Part shown: one piece after another, positions 1 through 8,004 of the stretch | How the letters are laid out: every line of letters begins with the position of its first letter | How positions within the stretch are numbered: the first letter of the stretch is position 1 | DNA from: Roseiflexus sp. | GTDB taxonomy: Bacteria; Chloroflexota; Chloroflexia; Chloroflexales; Roseiflexaceae | Direction of reading: 5' to 3' | Length of the DNA: 35,685 nt | Assembly (NCBI GenBank): GCA_017743475.1 | Contig: JAGHYV010000051.1 | Coordinates: forward strand, 1-35,685 | Translations under genes and position numbers: made by a program | Notes under the pieces: model-generated | Seen by the model: only the letters and a program-made list of their open reading frames with translations | Database searches by the model: none | What the model was told of the DNA's origin: nothing

Positions 1-36
1 CCATTTTCAGATTGTACAAAAATAGTATATCACTAA

Positions 37-180
37 ATCTTGATGATGTCTACTGCTTTTATGCTGATGGATCGCGAAACGCTCGCAGGTGAACTGATTG
101 AGTTCGCGCCGACCGATGTGATCTTTACCAATCCGAAGGATAAGCGAACTGAAGACTACGTGACCGGTCGATTCGGATAA
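37..180 (+). pseudogene. pstB: C-terminal remnant of phosphate ABC transporter ATPase PstB
   Basis: Frame 1 from base 37 reads through to the TAA at 178-180. Its last ~40 residues match the conserved end of PstB, the cytoplasmic ATPase of the PstSCAB phosphate importer: TAFM, then [16 protein letters not shown], then [13 protein letters not shown] and the terminal TGRFG. An in-frame stop lies at 34-36, and nothing upstream resembles the preceding PstB segment, so Walker A, signature and Walker B regions are absent. The piece is therefore a severed 3' end and not a gene cut by the window edge, unless a frameshift sits near base 40. It is followed directly by repeat-rich DNA, which suggests loss by rearrangement. 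Family recognition is by memory of the PstB C-terminus. An intact pstB elsewhere in the genome is expected but cannot be seen. Confidence 0.7.
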
Positions 181-310
181 CAGTCGCCACAGGGGGCGGG
201 CGTTCTGCTCTTGTGGAGTCTTATAGCAGTTTCTCAGATACGTTGAACCCTTGACTGAATTTCTGGAGTGTTCCATCTTCGCCTCCGGCGGGCTGATGGT
301 CATTGAGTAA

Positions 311-494
311 ATAATCCGCCATAGCCCGCGTAGGCCGACTCTGCATTCCATAGCCGAGGGCTTCAGCCTCACGGCTAGCTCGGTATAGTGGTTCTCAATC
401 TCCATCAGCCCGACGGCTAGCGAAGAAATAATCCGCCATAGCCCGCACAGGCCAGCTCTGCATTCCATAGCCGAGGGCTTCAGCCCCACAGCTC
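311..494. repeat. Direct repeat pair, ~67 bp, offset 117 bp
   Basis: The segment beginning ataatccgccatagcccgc at 311 recurs at 428 with only a few substitutions, and both copies run through ctctgcattccatagccgag and the gggcttcagcc core. The intervening DNA contains tctcaatctccatca, which reappears near 681. Degenerate intergenic duplication is the simplest reading. Confidence 0.7.
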
Positions 495-1080
495 GTTCGG
501 TAGAGCGGATTATAGCAGTTCTCAGATATGTTGAACCTTGTCCGGGTTTGCCACGTCGTGCGAGGCGCCCGTTTCCGGCAGAGCGTAGACCGAAATTCAT
601 TTTGGTCACCATGTTCGGTAGCGCGATTCTGGGAGTGTTCAACCATGTCCAATTGGTTCAACCTCTATGGGAACTATAAATTCTCAATCTCCATCATACC
701 CACGGCTCTGCAGTGTAGCGGATTATAGCAGTTCTCAGATACGTTGAACCTTCTTCGTGCGCCTCCGGCGGGCTGAAGCCCTGTCTAAGGTCGGGCAAGC
801 CCTGCGGGCTAGATCAACCCGGCGACCCCTCGGTAGAGGGAAGGGTGACAGACACGCTAGCCCCGCAGGGGCTTCCACACGACCAGGAAGGGCTTTAGCC
901 CGCATGCGCTGCGGTCGTCCAGGGAGGTTCAACCTCTATGAGAACTGCTATAATTCTAAGTCACATTGCTGCATGTGGGGTGTGACGACCACGCATCCGC
1001 TTACAGGAGTGGGCTTTTTGGAAGTCCCTACATTCCTTCTCTCGTCCTACATTCCTTCTCTCGTTTTGGGACTCAGAACG

Positions 1081-1125
1081 CCCAAACTCCCCCTTCTCCC
1101 CTTGTGGGAGAAGGGGGAGTTTGGG
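1081..1125. repeat. Perfect 20-bp inverted repeat (hairpin) with 5-nt loop
   Basis: Arms 1081-1100 and 1106-1125 are exact reverse complements, around a cttgt loop. The stem is C-rich on one side and G-rich on the other. No T-tract follows on either strand. It lies about 100 nt beyond the stop of the minus-strand DUF6174-like gene, so it could end or stabilise that transcript. It could equally be a mobile palindromic repeat. Confidence 0.8.
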
Positions 1126-1229
1126 GGGATGAGGGGCAAAAAGCTCGCGGGAACGCAGAAAGCCGCTCATCTCTCCCAATAACGCCACCCTTGAGAGCAC
1201 GCAGCCAGGCAGTGGCCTGAGCAATTCTC

Positions 1230-1847
1230 TTACCGCACCCGCCTGAATTCGGCTGTCTGCGCTGGACTCTCTGGGGGCAACGGCATAAGCGTTAGCACCT
1301 GCACGGTAAAGCGGCGTCGTGCTGGTTGACATACCGGCAGGCTGCCCTCTGTCCAGAGATACTCCCAGAAATCGCGCCGCATCGGATGGAACTGCACTTT
1401 AGAGCGTGCAATGATTGTGCTAGGGAAGCCATACTCTGCATCATACTCGATGCGGCGCAACGTGAAGACGCGATGACAGGGACAAGTGTGCGGCGATGGC
1501 ACGCAACGTGAGGCAGGGATGCTCTCAATATCGCTGCTGAGCGCAAACAACTGATCGACAGTCAGCGGATCGATCCAGAGCGTATTGCAGGTATTTTCGA
1601 GCACCCGGCGTACCCACCCGCTGCGCACCTCGAGGCGCTGAACGCACACCCGCCCTAACGCCTCGATACGCACTGCGATGTAGTAGGAGTCGGGCGCCCG
1701 CGCACTCCACCGGGCGCGTGCTTCCGCCCAGTGCGCGCTCTGCGGCGGATCGACAGACGCCAGCCCCATCAATTGCAGACTCAACAGGCATGCCAGCACA
1801 CTGCAGAGCAGTGCGCCCATTCTGGTCAAACGTACTCTATGATGCAT
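1230..1847 (-). CDS. Secreted DUF6174-like protein of unknown function
   Basis: A 205-residue protein with an N-terminal hydrophobic signal segment (about residues 10-30, LLCSVLACLLSLQLMGLA), so it is probably exported or membrane-tethered. The rest resembles the DUF6174 pattern: an ARARW...APDSYY start where bases on the first strands set up the repeat, a late CPCHRVF segment, and EYDAEYGFPSTI, matching the family's typical 'YD..YG.P' ending. The start chosen is the ATG at 1847, eight bases after the stop of the acyl-CoA dehydrogenase gene. Longer readings would overlap that gene by about 160 bases. The tight spacing implies co-transcription, but no metabolic link is evident. Family assignment is by remembered pattern and moderately sure. 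Function is unknown. Confidence 0.6.
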   Translation of the reverse strand: MHHRVRLTRMGALLCSVLACLLSLQLMGLASVDPPQSAHWAEARARWSARAPDSYYIAVRIEALGRVCVQRLEVRSGWVRRVLENTCNTLWIDPLTVDQLFALSSDIESIPASRCVPSPHTCPCHRVFTLRRIEYDAEYGFPSTIIARSKVQFHPMRRDFWEYLWTEGSLPVCQPARRRFTVQVLTLMPLPPESPAQTAEFRRVR

Positions 1848-1855
1848 ACGCCCTG

Positions 1856-2995
1856 CTACCGCGCAATCTCGCGCGCAATGATCAGGCGCTGGATTTCGCT
1901 GGTTCCTTCGTAGATCTCGGTGATCTTTGCATCGCGGAAGTAGCGTTCGACCGGATATTCCTTCGAGTAGCCATTGGAGCCAAAAATCTGAACCGCTTTG
2001 GTCGCCGTCCACATAGCGGTTTCTGAGGCGTACAACTTCGCCATTGACGCTGCACAGACAAAATCAAGATGCTGGTCCTTACGCCAGGCCGCTTCATACG
2101 TGAGCAACCGCGCTGCTTTGATCCGCGTCGCCATATCCGCCAGGGTGAACCCGATCGCCTGATTCTCGATGATCGGCTTGCCAAACTGTTCGCGGATTTT
2201 GGCATACTCCAGCGCTGCCTCATACGCACCCTGCGCAATGCCGACCGCCTGCGCCGCAATCCCGATTCGTCCAGCATTCAGGATGGTCATTGCAATTTTG
2301 AACCCCTGCCCTTCTTCGCCTAACCTTCGCCATGCTGGCACACGGTAATTGTCATACGCCATCTGGCACGAATGGGCGCTGCGGATGCCCAGTTTGTGCT
2401 CGACCTTGACAATGCTGCACCCTGGCGCACGCGGATCGACCAGAAAGGCGGTGATCCCTCGATGCCCCTTAGACGGATCAGTCATTGCCATCAGGATGAT
2501 CGTATCGGCATAGTCACCATTCGTCACCCAGTTCTTGATACCGTTGATGACGTATTCATCCCCGTCACGCACCGCGGTTGTCTTTTGAGCGGCGGCATCC
2601 GAACCAGCGCCCGGCTCGGAGAGTGAGAAGGCGCCGAGCATGCGTCCCGAAGCCAGCGGGGTCAACAGTTCACGTTTCTGCTCTTCAGTACCAAACGTCT
2701 CAATACCGTAACACACTAGCGAATTATTGACCGACGCAATAACGCCGAGCGATGCATCCACCCGTGACAGTTCTTCGATGACGATCGCATACGAGACGTA
2801 ATCGAGCCCAGCGCCGCCGTACTTTTCGCTCACAGCGACGCCCATCAAGCCAAGTTGCCCCATTTTCTTTACAAGGTCAACCGGGAACTCCATCGCCTCG
2901 TCACGCGCTGCTGCCGTTGGACGAATCTCCTGCTCAGCAAATGCGCGCACCGTCTGGCGCAACATCTCGTGCTGATCGCTGAGGGCGAAATCCAT
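1856..2995 (-). CDS. Acyl-CoA dehydrogenase
   Basis: A 379-residue flavoprotein, the usual length for short/medium-chain acyl-CoA dehydrogenases. It should oxidise an acyl-CoA to the 2-enoyl-CoA using FAD and pass electrons to electron-transfer flavoprotein in the cytoplasm. Visible signatures are the FAD/substrate segment AFSLSEPGAGSDAAA, the NWVTNGDYAD region, the REQFGKPI motif in the C-terminal helical domain, and IYEGTSEIQRLI, whose glutamate (residue 363) is the expected catalytic base of the butyryl/medium-chain type. The start is the ATG at 2995, preceded by AAAGGAGG at good spacing. An upstream in-frame extension to 3178 lacks family similarity. Exact chain-length specificity cannot be read from sequence alone, and butyryl-CoA-like is the best guess. 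It heads a two-gene unit with the secreted protein downstream. Confidence 0.93.
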   Translation of the reverse strand: MDFALSDQHEMLRQTVRAFAEQEIRPTAAARDEAMEFPVDLVKKMGQLGLMGVAVSEKYGGAGLDYVSYAIVIEELSRVDASLGVIASVNNSLVCYGIETFGTEEQKRELLTPLASGRMLGAFSLSEPGAGSDAAAQKTTAVRDGDEYVINGIKNWVTNGDYADTIILMAMTDPSKGHRGITAFLVDPRAPGCSIVKVEHKLGIRSAHSCQMAYDNYRVPAWRRLGEEGQGFKIAMTILNAGRIGIAAQAVGIAQGAYEAALEYAKIREQFGKPIIENQAIGFTLADMATRIKAARLLTYEAAWRKDQHLDFVCAASMAKLYASETAMWTATKAVQIFGSNGYSKEYPVERYFRDAKITEIYEGTSEIQRLIIAREIAR

Positions 2996-3035
2996 GCCAT
3001 TGCCTCCTTTGTGTGACGCGCCTGATTCTCTTCCC

Positions 3036-3066
3036 ATCATACCATATTCCCCGCTTCGCCCTTCAA
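3036..3066 (-). promoter_or_regulatory. Possible promoter of acyl-CoA dehydrogenase
   Basis: On the minus strand, TTGAAG (3061-3066) and TATGAT (3036-3041) are separated by 19 bp, with a TGG before the -10. The spacing is long, so this is only a candidate. Its predicted start lies about 35 bases before the ATG at 2995. Confidence 0.35.
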
Positions 3067-3105
3067 ATTTGTGCAAAATAACCAAATAAAAACCTCTTGT
3101 ATTTG

Positions 3106-3134
3106 TTGAAAATGACCATATTGTATGGTATACT
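3106..3134 (+). promoter_or_regulatory. Sigma70-type promoter of the DUF542-like gene
   Basis: TTGAAA at 3106-3111 and TATACT at 3129-3134 with exact 17-bp spacing. It lies about 100 bases before the ATG at 3232, leaving an untranslated leader of roughly 90 bases. Confidence 0.6.
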
Positions 3135-3231
3135 GAAGTCACCGAACCGCAGAGACGCGGGGCGACCTGGAGAGGCAAAACGCGACGCCTTCCTAGCAGT
3201 TATAGCAGTGAAGCATACGAGGAGGAGAACC

Positions 3232-3477
3232 ATGCAACTCAAGAACTACAAAGAGCAGACTATCAATGAAGTTGCCGGTCGTGTGCCAGAGGCGCGCCAC
3301 GTATTGCGAGCGTATCACATCAGCGCATCTAACACGATGCCACTGGATATTGCTGCCGCTGAAGCATCGGTGACGCCAGATGAGTTGCTGGCGGTTGTCG
3401 AATACCGCGCGCGCCGACGGGCGCGGCAGGCGCCAGCAGTACGTGAGTACGCTATGGAAGAGGAACTGGTTGCCTGA
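3232..3477 (+). CDS. DUF542/ScdA N-terminal-like small protein lacking the CC pair
   Basis: An 81-residue protein preceded by GAGGAGAACC and started at the ATG at 3232. Residues 8-60 follow the layout of the DUF542 domain that begins ScdA/RIC/YtfE iron-sulfur repair proteins: a TINEVAGRVPEARHVLRAY helix, then a central loop, then VTPDELLAVVE. The family's Cys-Cys pair, normally placed in the loop (I-D-x-C-C), is replaced by HISASNT, so it probably does not do the same chemistry. The tail is basic (YRARRRARQ) and then acidic. It stands alone between its own promoter and a strong terminator. Its role is unknown. A small redox-independent binding protein is inference only. Confidence 0.7.
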   Translation: MQLKNYKEQTINEVAGRVPEARHVLRAYHISASNTMPLDIAAAEASVTPDELLAVVEYRARRRARQAPAVREYAMEEELVA

Positions 3478-3499
3478 ACATCACGAAATGGTTGAACGT

Positions 3500-3535
3500 C
3501 GCCGTGCAGGTATCTTCACCTGGGCGGCGCTTTTT
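3500..3535 (+). terminator. Intrinsic terminator after the DUF542-like gene
   Basis: A stem with cgccg/cggcg outer and caggt/acctg inner pairing around atcttc, followed by CTTTTT. It begins 23 bases after the stop codon. Confidence 0.8.
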
Positions 3536-3891
3536 CGTTAGAAGCAGACACTATCTATCGAGATATAAGCAGTATAAGACACAAACTCATCGCCAAGGCG
3601 CGAAGAGTGCAGCGCGAAAACACTTGTAGCAGTTCTCACAAAGATTGTACCTAATGGACGAGGTGAACACTTCTGGGAATGGTGCACCCCACGCGATGAC
3701 CGAAATAAATTTCACTCCGCTAGCAGCAGGTATCTTGTGCGACACGGCAGACCCGGACAGGGGTCAACGTATCTGAGAACTGCTTTATAAAACTCCGCGC
3801 CCTCTGCTCCCTAGTGTAGAAGCCGAGGGCGCTGCGACGAGGGTACAGAGACGGTTAGGGTGCAGAAACAGATTGTATCTCCTGATAATCC
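3536..3891. repeat. Intergenic stretch with a degenerate dispersed element
   Basis: No gene is seen. Bases about 3655-3789 are recognisably an inverted, diverged copy of 511-650: shared pieces are gaacac...tgggaat, gaccgaaat, aatttc, acccggaca, ggtcaac and atctgagaactgct. A further partial motif copy lies at 3625-3651. The remaining ~100 bases before the actF stop show no clear terminator. Confidence 0.65.
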
Positions 3892-5142
3892 TCAATGATG
3901 CTCTACTGCTGCCTTCCCGTGGTGGCCATGCCCGTGACTACCCGCTTCCTGGCGACGTAACAGTGGCACGCGGTAATCGTTCGGTGCAAGCAACGGCGCC
4001 CGCTGCAGATGCCATGCAAACGTGCCAAGCCATAGTCCACCAATCGCAATCAGGGTCACCAGATCGAGCCAATGGATATGGAACCTATCCGGATGGAACG
4101 CTGGCATAATTTTCCAGAAGTACCAGACAATTTCAATTGCAAACATATACACTGCAATCGCCGTTAGGTTCGCGAGCCGACGCTTGACGGAGCGGCTTAG
4201 CAGGATCATGAACGGAAGCAGGAAATGGCCAAAAATCATCATAATCCCCAGGATTTCCCACCCGCCTGCCGAGCGATGCCCGTGCCAAGGGGTCAGTTCC
4301 GGCACATTTCCTGACCAGATGATCAGATATTCCGAGAAGTTGACATACGCCCAGAGTGCCACAAACGCAAACAGAAACTTGCCCAGATCGTGCAGTCGGT
4401 CGGTTGGGATGCCAAATGGCAACAAATTGCGCGCCTTGAGTGCTGCCAGTGCAATAATCCCGCCACCGAACGTCAGGATCAGCATGCTGGCGATGTAAGT
4501 CACCGGGTACATTGATGAGAACCATTCCGGTTCCAGTGACATCCCCCAGTCGGTCGCGGCAAGCGTCCACGCGAGCACCAGTACAACAATGCCAGGGCCG
4601 CTCAGACGCTGGAAGCGACCGCGCAAATTCTCGCTGAACCCTTTCGCATCCTCCTCCAGCGACCATTGACGCAGCAGATATGCCATGCCGACGAACAGCA
4701 CAAAGTAGATCACTGCGCGCGCTAGGAAGAATGGCACATTCAGGTACGGCGTCTTCAGCGCCACCACTTCATCGTTTGCGACCACTTCCGGATTCGTCCA
4801 CGGGAACAGATAGTGGGTTCCGGTCAGTGTTTCGATAGCAATTGGCAGGAACAGGATCGCCATTAAAGGCAGGGTCATCGCCGCTGCTTCCAACAAGCGC
4901 CGTAGCATCAACCCCCACACACCCTGCGTCAGATGGTTGATCATGAGCACCAGCAATCCGCCGAGCGACAGGGCAAACCAGAAGAAATAGGCAAAGATGT
5001 ACGAATGAAAGAACTGCGCTGCTCCTAAAAACGCCCCCGCCACTGCCAGGAGCATTGCAACGCTACCGACAATGAGAGCGACTCGCTGAAAACGCTCCAG
5101 TGCAGGACGAAGCGCAGCCGGTTCTTGTGCGATCATGGTCAT
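3892..5142 (-). CDS. actF: Alternative Complex III subunit ActF (quinol oxidoreductase membrane subunit)
   Basis: A 416-residue polytopic membrane protein of the NrfD-like/ActF family, with about ten hydrophobic helices starting near residue 20. In ACIII it pairs with ActC, and the two NrfD-type subunits form the membrane core. It is thought to take part in quinol binding or proton translocation. Recognisable features are the polar helix segment FSEYLIIWSGN and the loop PELTPWHGHRSAGGWE, typical of ActF, and a His-rich C-terminus (SHGHGHHGKAAVEHH). The start ATG at 5142 has AAGGGATG upstream. It is the last gene of the operon, separated from actE by a 181-bp repeat-containing gap, much wider than the other gaps. 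That is odd, because actC-actD and actD-actE are nearly contiguous. The identification is supported by position and family. Confidence 0.92.
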   Translation of the reverse strand: MTMIAQEPAALRPALERFQRVALIVGSVAMLLAVAGAFLGAAQFFHSYIFAYFFWFALSLGGLLVLMINHLTQGVWGLMLRRLLEAAAMTLPLMAILFLPIAIETLTGTHYLFPWTNPEVVANDEVVALKTPYLNVPFFLARAVIYFVLFVGMAYLLRQWSLEEDAKGFSENLRGRFQRLSGPGIVVLVLAWTLAATDWGMSLEPEWFSSMYPVTYIASMLILTFGGGIIALAALKARNLLPFGIPTDRLHDLGKFLFAFVALWAYVNFSEYLIIWSGNVPELTPWHGHRSAGGWEILGIMMIFGHFLLPFMILLSRSVKRRLANLTAIAVYMFAIEIVWYFWKIMPAFHPDRFHIHWLDLVTLIAIGGLWLGTFAWHLQRAPLLAPNDYRVPLLRRQEAGSHGHGHHGKAAVEHH

Positions 5143-5242
5143 CCCTTTCGGAAGTGAAACATTCCTTGATTATGATCGACGTAGTTCCTAAACATCCGAA
5201 TCTGTGCCGCAACACGTCGGGCAGCGACAACCTCGCGCTCAC

Positions 5243-5331
5243 TTCTCAATCCCCGATTCTTGGTTCTCAATTCTTCGGTTCCTGGTTCTCAGTTCCCGAT
5301 CCCCGTTTCTCGATTCTTGGTTCTCAGTTCT
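5243..5331. repeat. Degenerate direct repeats of a ttggttctcagttc-type unit between actE and actF
   Basis: gattcttggttctca occurs at 5255-5269 and 5312-5326, with related units between (ttcttcggttcctggttctcag, ccccgtttctcg). The second exact copy overlaps the actE stop codon (5324-5326). It resembles slipped-strand, low-complexity repeat growth inside an operon. Confidence 0.75.
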
Positions 5332-5908
5332 GCGGCGGCGGATTCTTCTGCAACTCACGGATGTGCGCAACGATTGCCCAGCGATCGCTGATGCTCTGGA
5401 TGCGATAGCCATAGGCGTACATGGTTCCCCTGCCGTTGACAATCACATCGTAGTACTCACCATCAGGCATCTCGAGCAACCGCTGGTCATAAAACGACGG
5501 CGGGCGCGGGTTGAGCAACAAGCCGACCTGACCACGACCGTTCCCGTTGGCACCATGGCAGACTGCGCAGTGGATGCGATAGCGCTCTGCGCCGCGAGCA
5601 AGCATTTCCGGCGAAACCTGTATCGGAATAGTCGTCAGATACGCACCGTTTGGGTCACCGTCGACGCGCCCGGTGCTGGTTGCATCGATGCGCAACTGAC
5701 CGCGTGCCACGGTATGCTCCACCAGCGGGCGTGCTGCCGCACCATCGGCGAAGAGATCATTTGCTGCTTGCTGCGGATTGAACTTCGCCTGGTCGTACAT
5801 GTCGAGGTGGCAGGCGGCCATCAGCAACGCCGCAGCGATCAGCCAGCCTGCTCGGAGAATCCGCCCAAACCATACACTCTGGCAGCGGTATTGTCGTTCG
5901 TTCAGCAT
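5324..5908 (-). CDS. actE: Alternative Complex III mono-heme cytochrome c subunit ActE
   Basis: A 194-residue periplasmic lipoprotein. A hydrophobic signal (about residues 20-32) ends in the lipobox LMAAC with Cys33 as the lipidation site. A single heme c motif CAVCH is at residues 114-118, and GTMYAY (Met163) supplies the probable axial methionine. In ACIII, ActE carries one heme next to the five hemes of ActA and is on the electron path to the soluble acceptor. The start at 5908 leaves 11 bases after the actD stop, consistent with one transcript. The stop codon lies in a repeat. Homologous mono-heme subunits are typically around 200 residues, so the protein is complete. Confidence 0.93.
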   Translation of the reverse strand: MLNERQYRCQSVWFGRILRAGWLIAAALLMAACHLDMYDQAKFNPQQAANDLFADGAAARPLVEHTVARGQLRIDATSTGRVDGDPNGAYLTTIPIQVSPEMLARGAERYRIHCAVCHGANGNGRGQVGLLLNPRPPSFYDQRLLEMPDGEYYDVIVNGRGTMYAYGYRIQSISDRWAIVAHIRELQKNPPPQN

Positions 5909-5919
5909 TGCAAATTCCC

Positions 5920-6504
5920 CTAGTTATCTACCGGAGAGACCGCCAGTGGCTCCAGGCTTTCCAGAAACTGGCGCGTCCGCTTGAGTTCGAACTTAGGGTC
6001 GGCAGCCTCAATACACAGGAAAAACCGGTCAACCGACGCTCGCTCGAAGTTGGGTGCGTTGAAGACCGGATGGTATGGACGCGGCAGACCACAAGCTGCA
6101 ATTAAACCGAACACAGCAGCGAACGCCGACAGCAGTACCATCCCTTCGAAGGTTGCCGGGATGAAAGCGGGCCAGCTGAACAACGGTCGTCCGCCGATAT
6201 TCATCGGATACTCCACCAAATTGATCCACGTCTGAAGGGCGAACATCCCGGCTGCACCAAGCAGACCTGCGCCAAAAATAACCCATGGCAGGCGTGTGCC
6301 CCGGTAGCCAACTGCTTCGTCCAGCCCATGGATCGGGATTGGTGTGTACGCTTCGAACTTTTTATACCCGGCATCGCGGGTTTTTTCAGCTGCCGCTAGC
6401 AACGCTTCAGCGTTGTCGAACTCAGCTATCAACCCATACAGAACCGGTTCGGTTGAAACCTTTGGCGCCTCCTTTGCGCGCATTGCATTTCGCTTCAGCA
6501 TCAC
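5920..6504 (-). CDS. actD: Alternative Complex III subunit ActD (DUF3341)
   Basis: A 194-residue DUF3341 protein. A cytoplasmic N-terminal half carries the ferredoxin-like pattern LYGLIAEFDNAEALLAAAEK...GYKKFEAYTPIPIHGLDEAVG. Two membrane helices follow, at about residues 70-90 and 115-140, then a short C-terminal domain with DRFFLCIEAADPKF. It is a structural ACIII subunit bound to ActC/ActF. The translation start is GTG at 6504 or the directly following ATG at 6501. GGGAGG lies upstream of both. The actC stop is only three bases away, so the two genes are translationally coupled. Confidence 0.93.
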   Translation of the reverse strand: MMLKRNAMRAKEAPKVSTEPVLYGLIAEFDNAEALLAAAEKTRDAGYKKFEAYTPIPIHGLDEAVGYRGTRLPWVIFGAGLLGAAGMFALQTWINLVEYPMNIGGRPLFSWPAFIPATFEGMVLLSAFAAVFGLIAACGLPRPYHPVFNAPNFERASVDRFFLCIEAADPKFELKRTRQFLESLEPLAVSPVDN

Positions 6505-6506
6505 TG

Positions 6507-7937
6507 CTACGCCTCCCTGACGTGTCTGGCGCTGCCGACCTGGACTGGCGCGTGGTTTTCAGTCTCGATCTTATGCACCAGGTCGCGCACCTCGAAGATC
6601 GAAATTGCTGGCAACAAACGGATGAACAGGAAGAACAGGAAGAAGAACCATCCGAACGAACCGGCGTATAGTGAAATATCCCATACCGTGGGCGTGTAGT
6701 ATCCCCAAGACGCTGGCATAAAGTCGCGGTGCAGGCTGAGCACGATGATTACCCAGCGCTCGAACCACATCCCAATATTGATACAGATCGAGATGAAGAA
6801 GAGCCAGGGCAGACTGACACGGAAGCGTTTGAACCACAGGAGTTGCGGAATGGCGACATTCAACACAATTAGCGCCCAGTAACTCCAGGCGTATGGACCC
6901 ATAGTGCGATTCGTAATCAGGAAGTACTCGTAGATATTGGCGCTGTACCAGGCATAGAACATTTCACTGAAGTAACCGTATGCCACCACCAGACCTGACG
7001 CCAGCATCACCTTGCCCATCAGGTCGAAGTGCTTCATCGTGATCAGATCATGCAGTTTGTACCACCGGCGCATCGGTATCAGCAGCAGGATCACCATCGC
7101 AAAGCCACAGTAGACTGCGCCAGCAACGAAGTAGGGCGGGAAGACCGTCACGTGCCAGCCAGGCAACTGTGAGATGGCGAAGTCTAGACTGATGATACTG
7201 TGCACCGACAGTACCAGCGGCGTCGAAAGCCCCGCCAGAATCAGCGATGCCACCTCATAGCGATGCCAGTCGCGGGCACCGCCACGCCAGCCAAGTGCCA
7301 GGAAGCCATAGAATATCTTGACCCACTTATTTGTCGCCCGGTCGCGCAGTGAAGCAAGGTCGGGAATGAGACCAACATACCAGAACAGGATTGAGACCGT
7401 GGCATACGTCGAGATCGCAAACACGTCCCATTCCAGAGCACTGCGGAACTGTGGCCACATACCGAGCGTGCCAGGATAGGGGAGCATCCAGTAATCGAGC
7501 CAGGGGCGGCCTGTATGCACCAGCGGGTAGATACCGGCGCATGCAACGGCGAAGATTGTCATCGCCTCAGCAGCACGATTGATCGAGGTGCGCCAGTCCT
7601 GCCGGAAAAGGAGTAGGATTGCCGAGATAAGCGTCCCGGCGTGTCCAATGCCAATCCACCAGACGAAGTTGATAATATCGAAGCCCCAGGCAACCGGAAT
7701 ATTAATCCCCCAGATGCCAACACCGACGGTAAACAGCACCGCCAGCGAGTAGAGATACATCAGCAATCCCAGGGCTGCAAGAACGAACCCTAGCGCCCAG
7801 CCCCACGGGGTTCGCTTGAGTGGCGTCAGCACGATGTCGCCAATGGTTCTGGTAACCGATTCATAACTCTGCTTCGGTCCCAGCAACTCCTCAAGCATCT
7901 TGCCGTATGCCGATTTCTGTGCGGGTTGTGAAGCCAT
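6507..7937 (-). CDS. actC: Alternative Complex III NrfD-like membrane subunit ActC
   Basis: A polytopic NrfD/PsrC family protein of 476 residues from the preferred ATG at 7937, which has GGAG six bases upstream. An ATG four codons earlier (7949) has AGGA too close to be ideal. About ten transmembrane helices begin near residue 45 (WALGFVLAALGLLMYLYSLAV) after a cytoplasmic N-terminal region. In ACIII it holds the quinol site next to the iron-sulfur subunit ActB. Clear family segments include WWIGIGHAGTLISAILLL, HSIISLDFAIS, and the FFVAG-like PPYFVAGAVYCG. It shares the act operon with adjoining subunits and is complete. Confidence 0.95.
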   Translation of the reverse strand: MASQPAQKSAYGKMLEELLGPKQSYESVTRTIGDIVLTPLKRTPWGWALGFVLAALGLLMYLYSLAVLFTVGVGIWGINIPVAWGFDIINFVWWIGIGHAGTLISAILLLFRQDWRTSINRAAEAMTIFAVACAGIYPLVHTGRPWLDYWMLPYPGTLGMWPQFRSALEWDVFAISTYATVSILFWYVGLIPDLASLRDRATNKWVKIFYGFLALGWRGGARDWHRYEVASLILAGLSTPLVLSVHSIISLDFAISQLPGWHVTVFPPYFVAGAVYCGFAMVILLLIPMRRWYKLHDLITMKHFDLMGKVMLASGLVVAYGYFSEMFYAWYSANIYEYFLITNRTMGPYAWSYWALIVLNVAIPQLLWFKRFRVSLPWLFFISICINIGMWFERWVIIVLSLHRDFMPASWGYYTPTVWDISLYAGSFGWFFFLFFLFIRLLPAISIFEVRDLVHKIETENHAPVQVGSARHVREA

Positions 7938-8004
7938 GTGCCACTCCATGTATCCTAGACGGGGTACGTCAGCAGACCGTTCCCGTATCCCGACACTGCT
8001 GCAC

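Larger units (their letters stand above)
181..1229. repeat. Repeat-rich non-coding stretch
   Basis: About 1 kb without a supportable gene. It is a mosaic of dispersed and direct repeats. A motif reading tatagcag, ttctcagata, cgttgaacc occurs at 222-249, 511-537 and 724-750, and inverted at 926-952, with a partial inverted copy at 655-678. A ~67-bp direct repeat (atccgccatagcccgc through the gccgagggcttcagcc core) starts at 311 and again at 428. A short direct repeat lies near 1028-1060, and a long hairpin lies at 1081-1125. Open frames here are low-quality and carry the repeats on both strands, so they were not called. Confidence 0.75.

Noticed and set aside
7-642. Long minus-strand frame (211 codons) over the repeat tract
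   Set aside because: It reads antisense through the pstB remnant and the repeats, has no ribosome binding site and no family-like composition.
222-952. Repeats at 222, 511, 724 and 926 as a CRISPR array
   Set aside because: Spacing is irregular (~200-290 bp), orientation is mixed, and no cas gene is near.
757-1182. Plus-strand frame of 141 codons
   Set aside because: Composed of repeat DNA and the hairpin region. Its translation is low complexity with no coherent domain.
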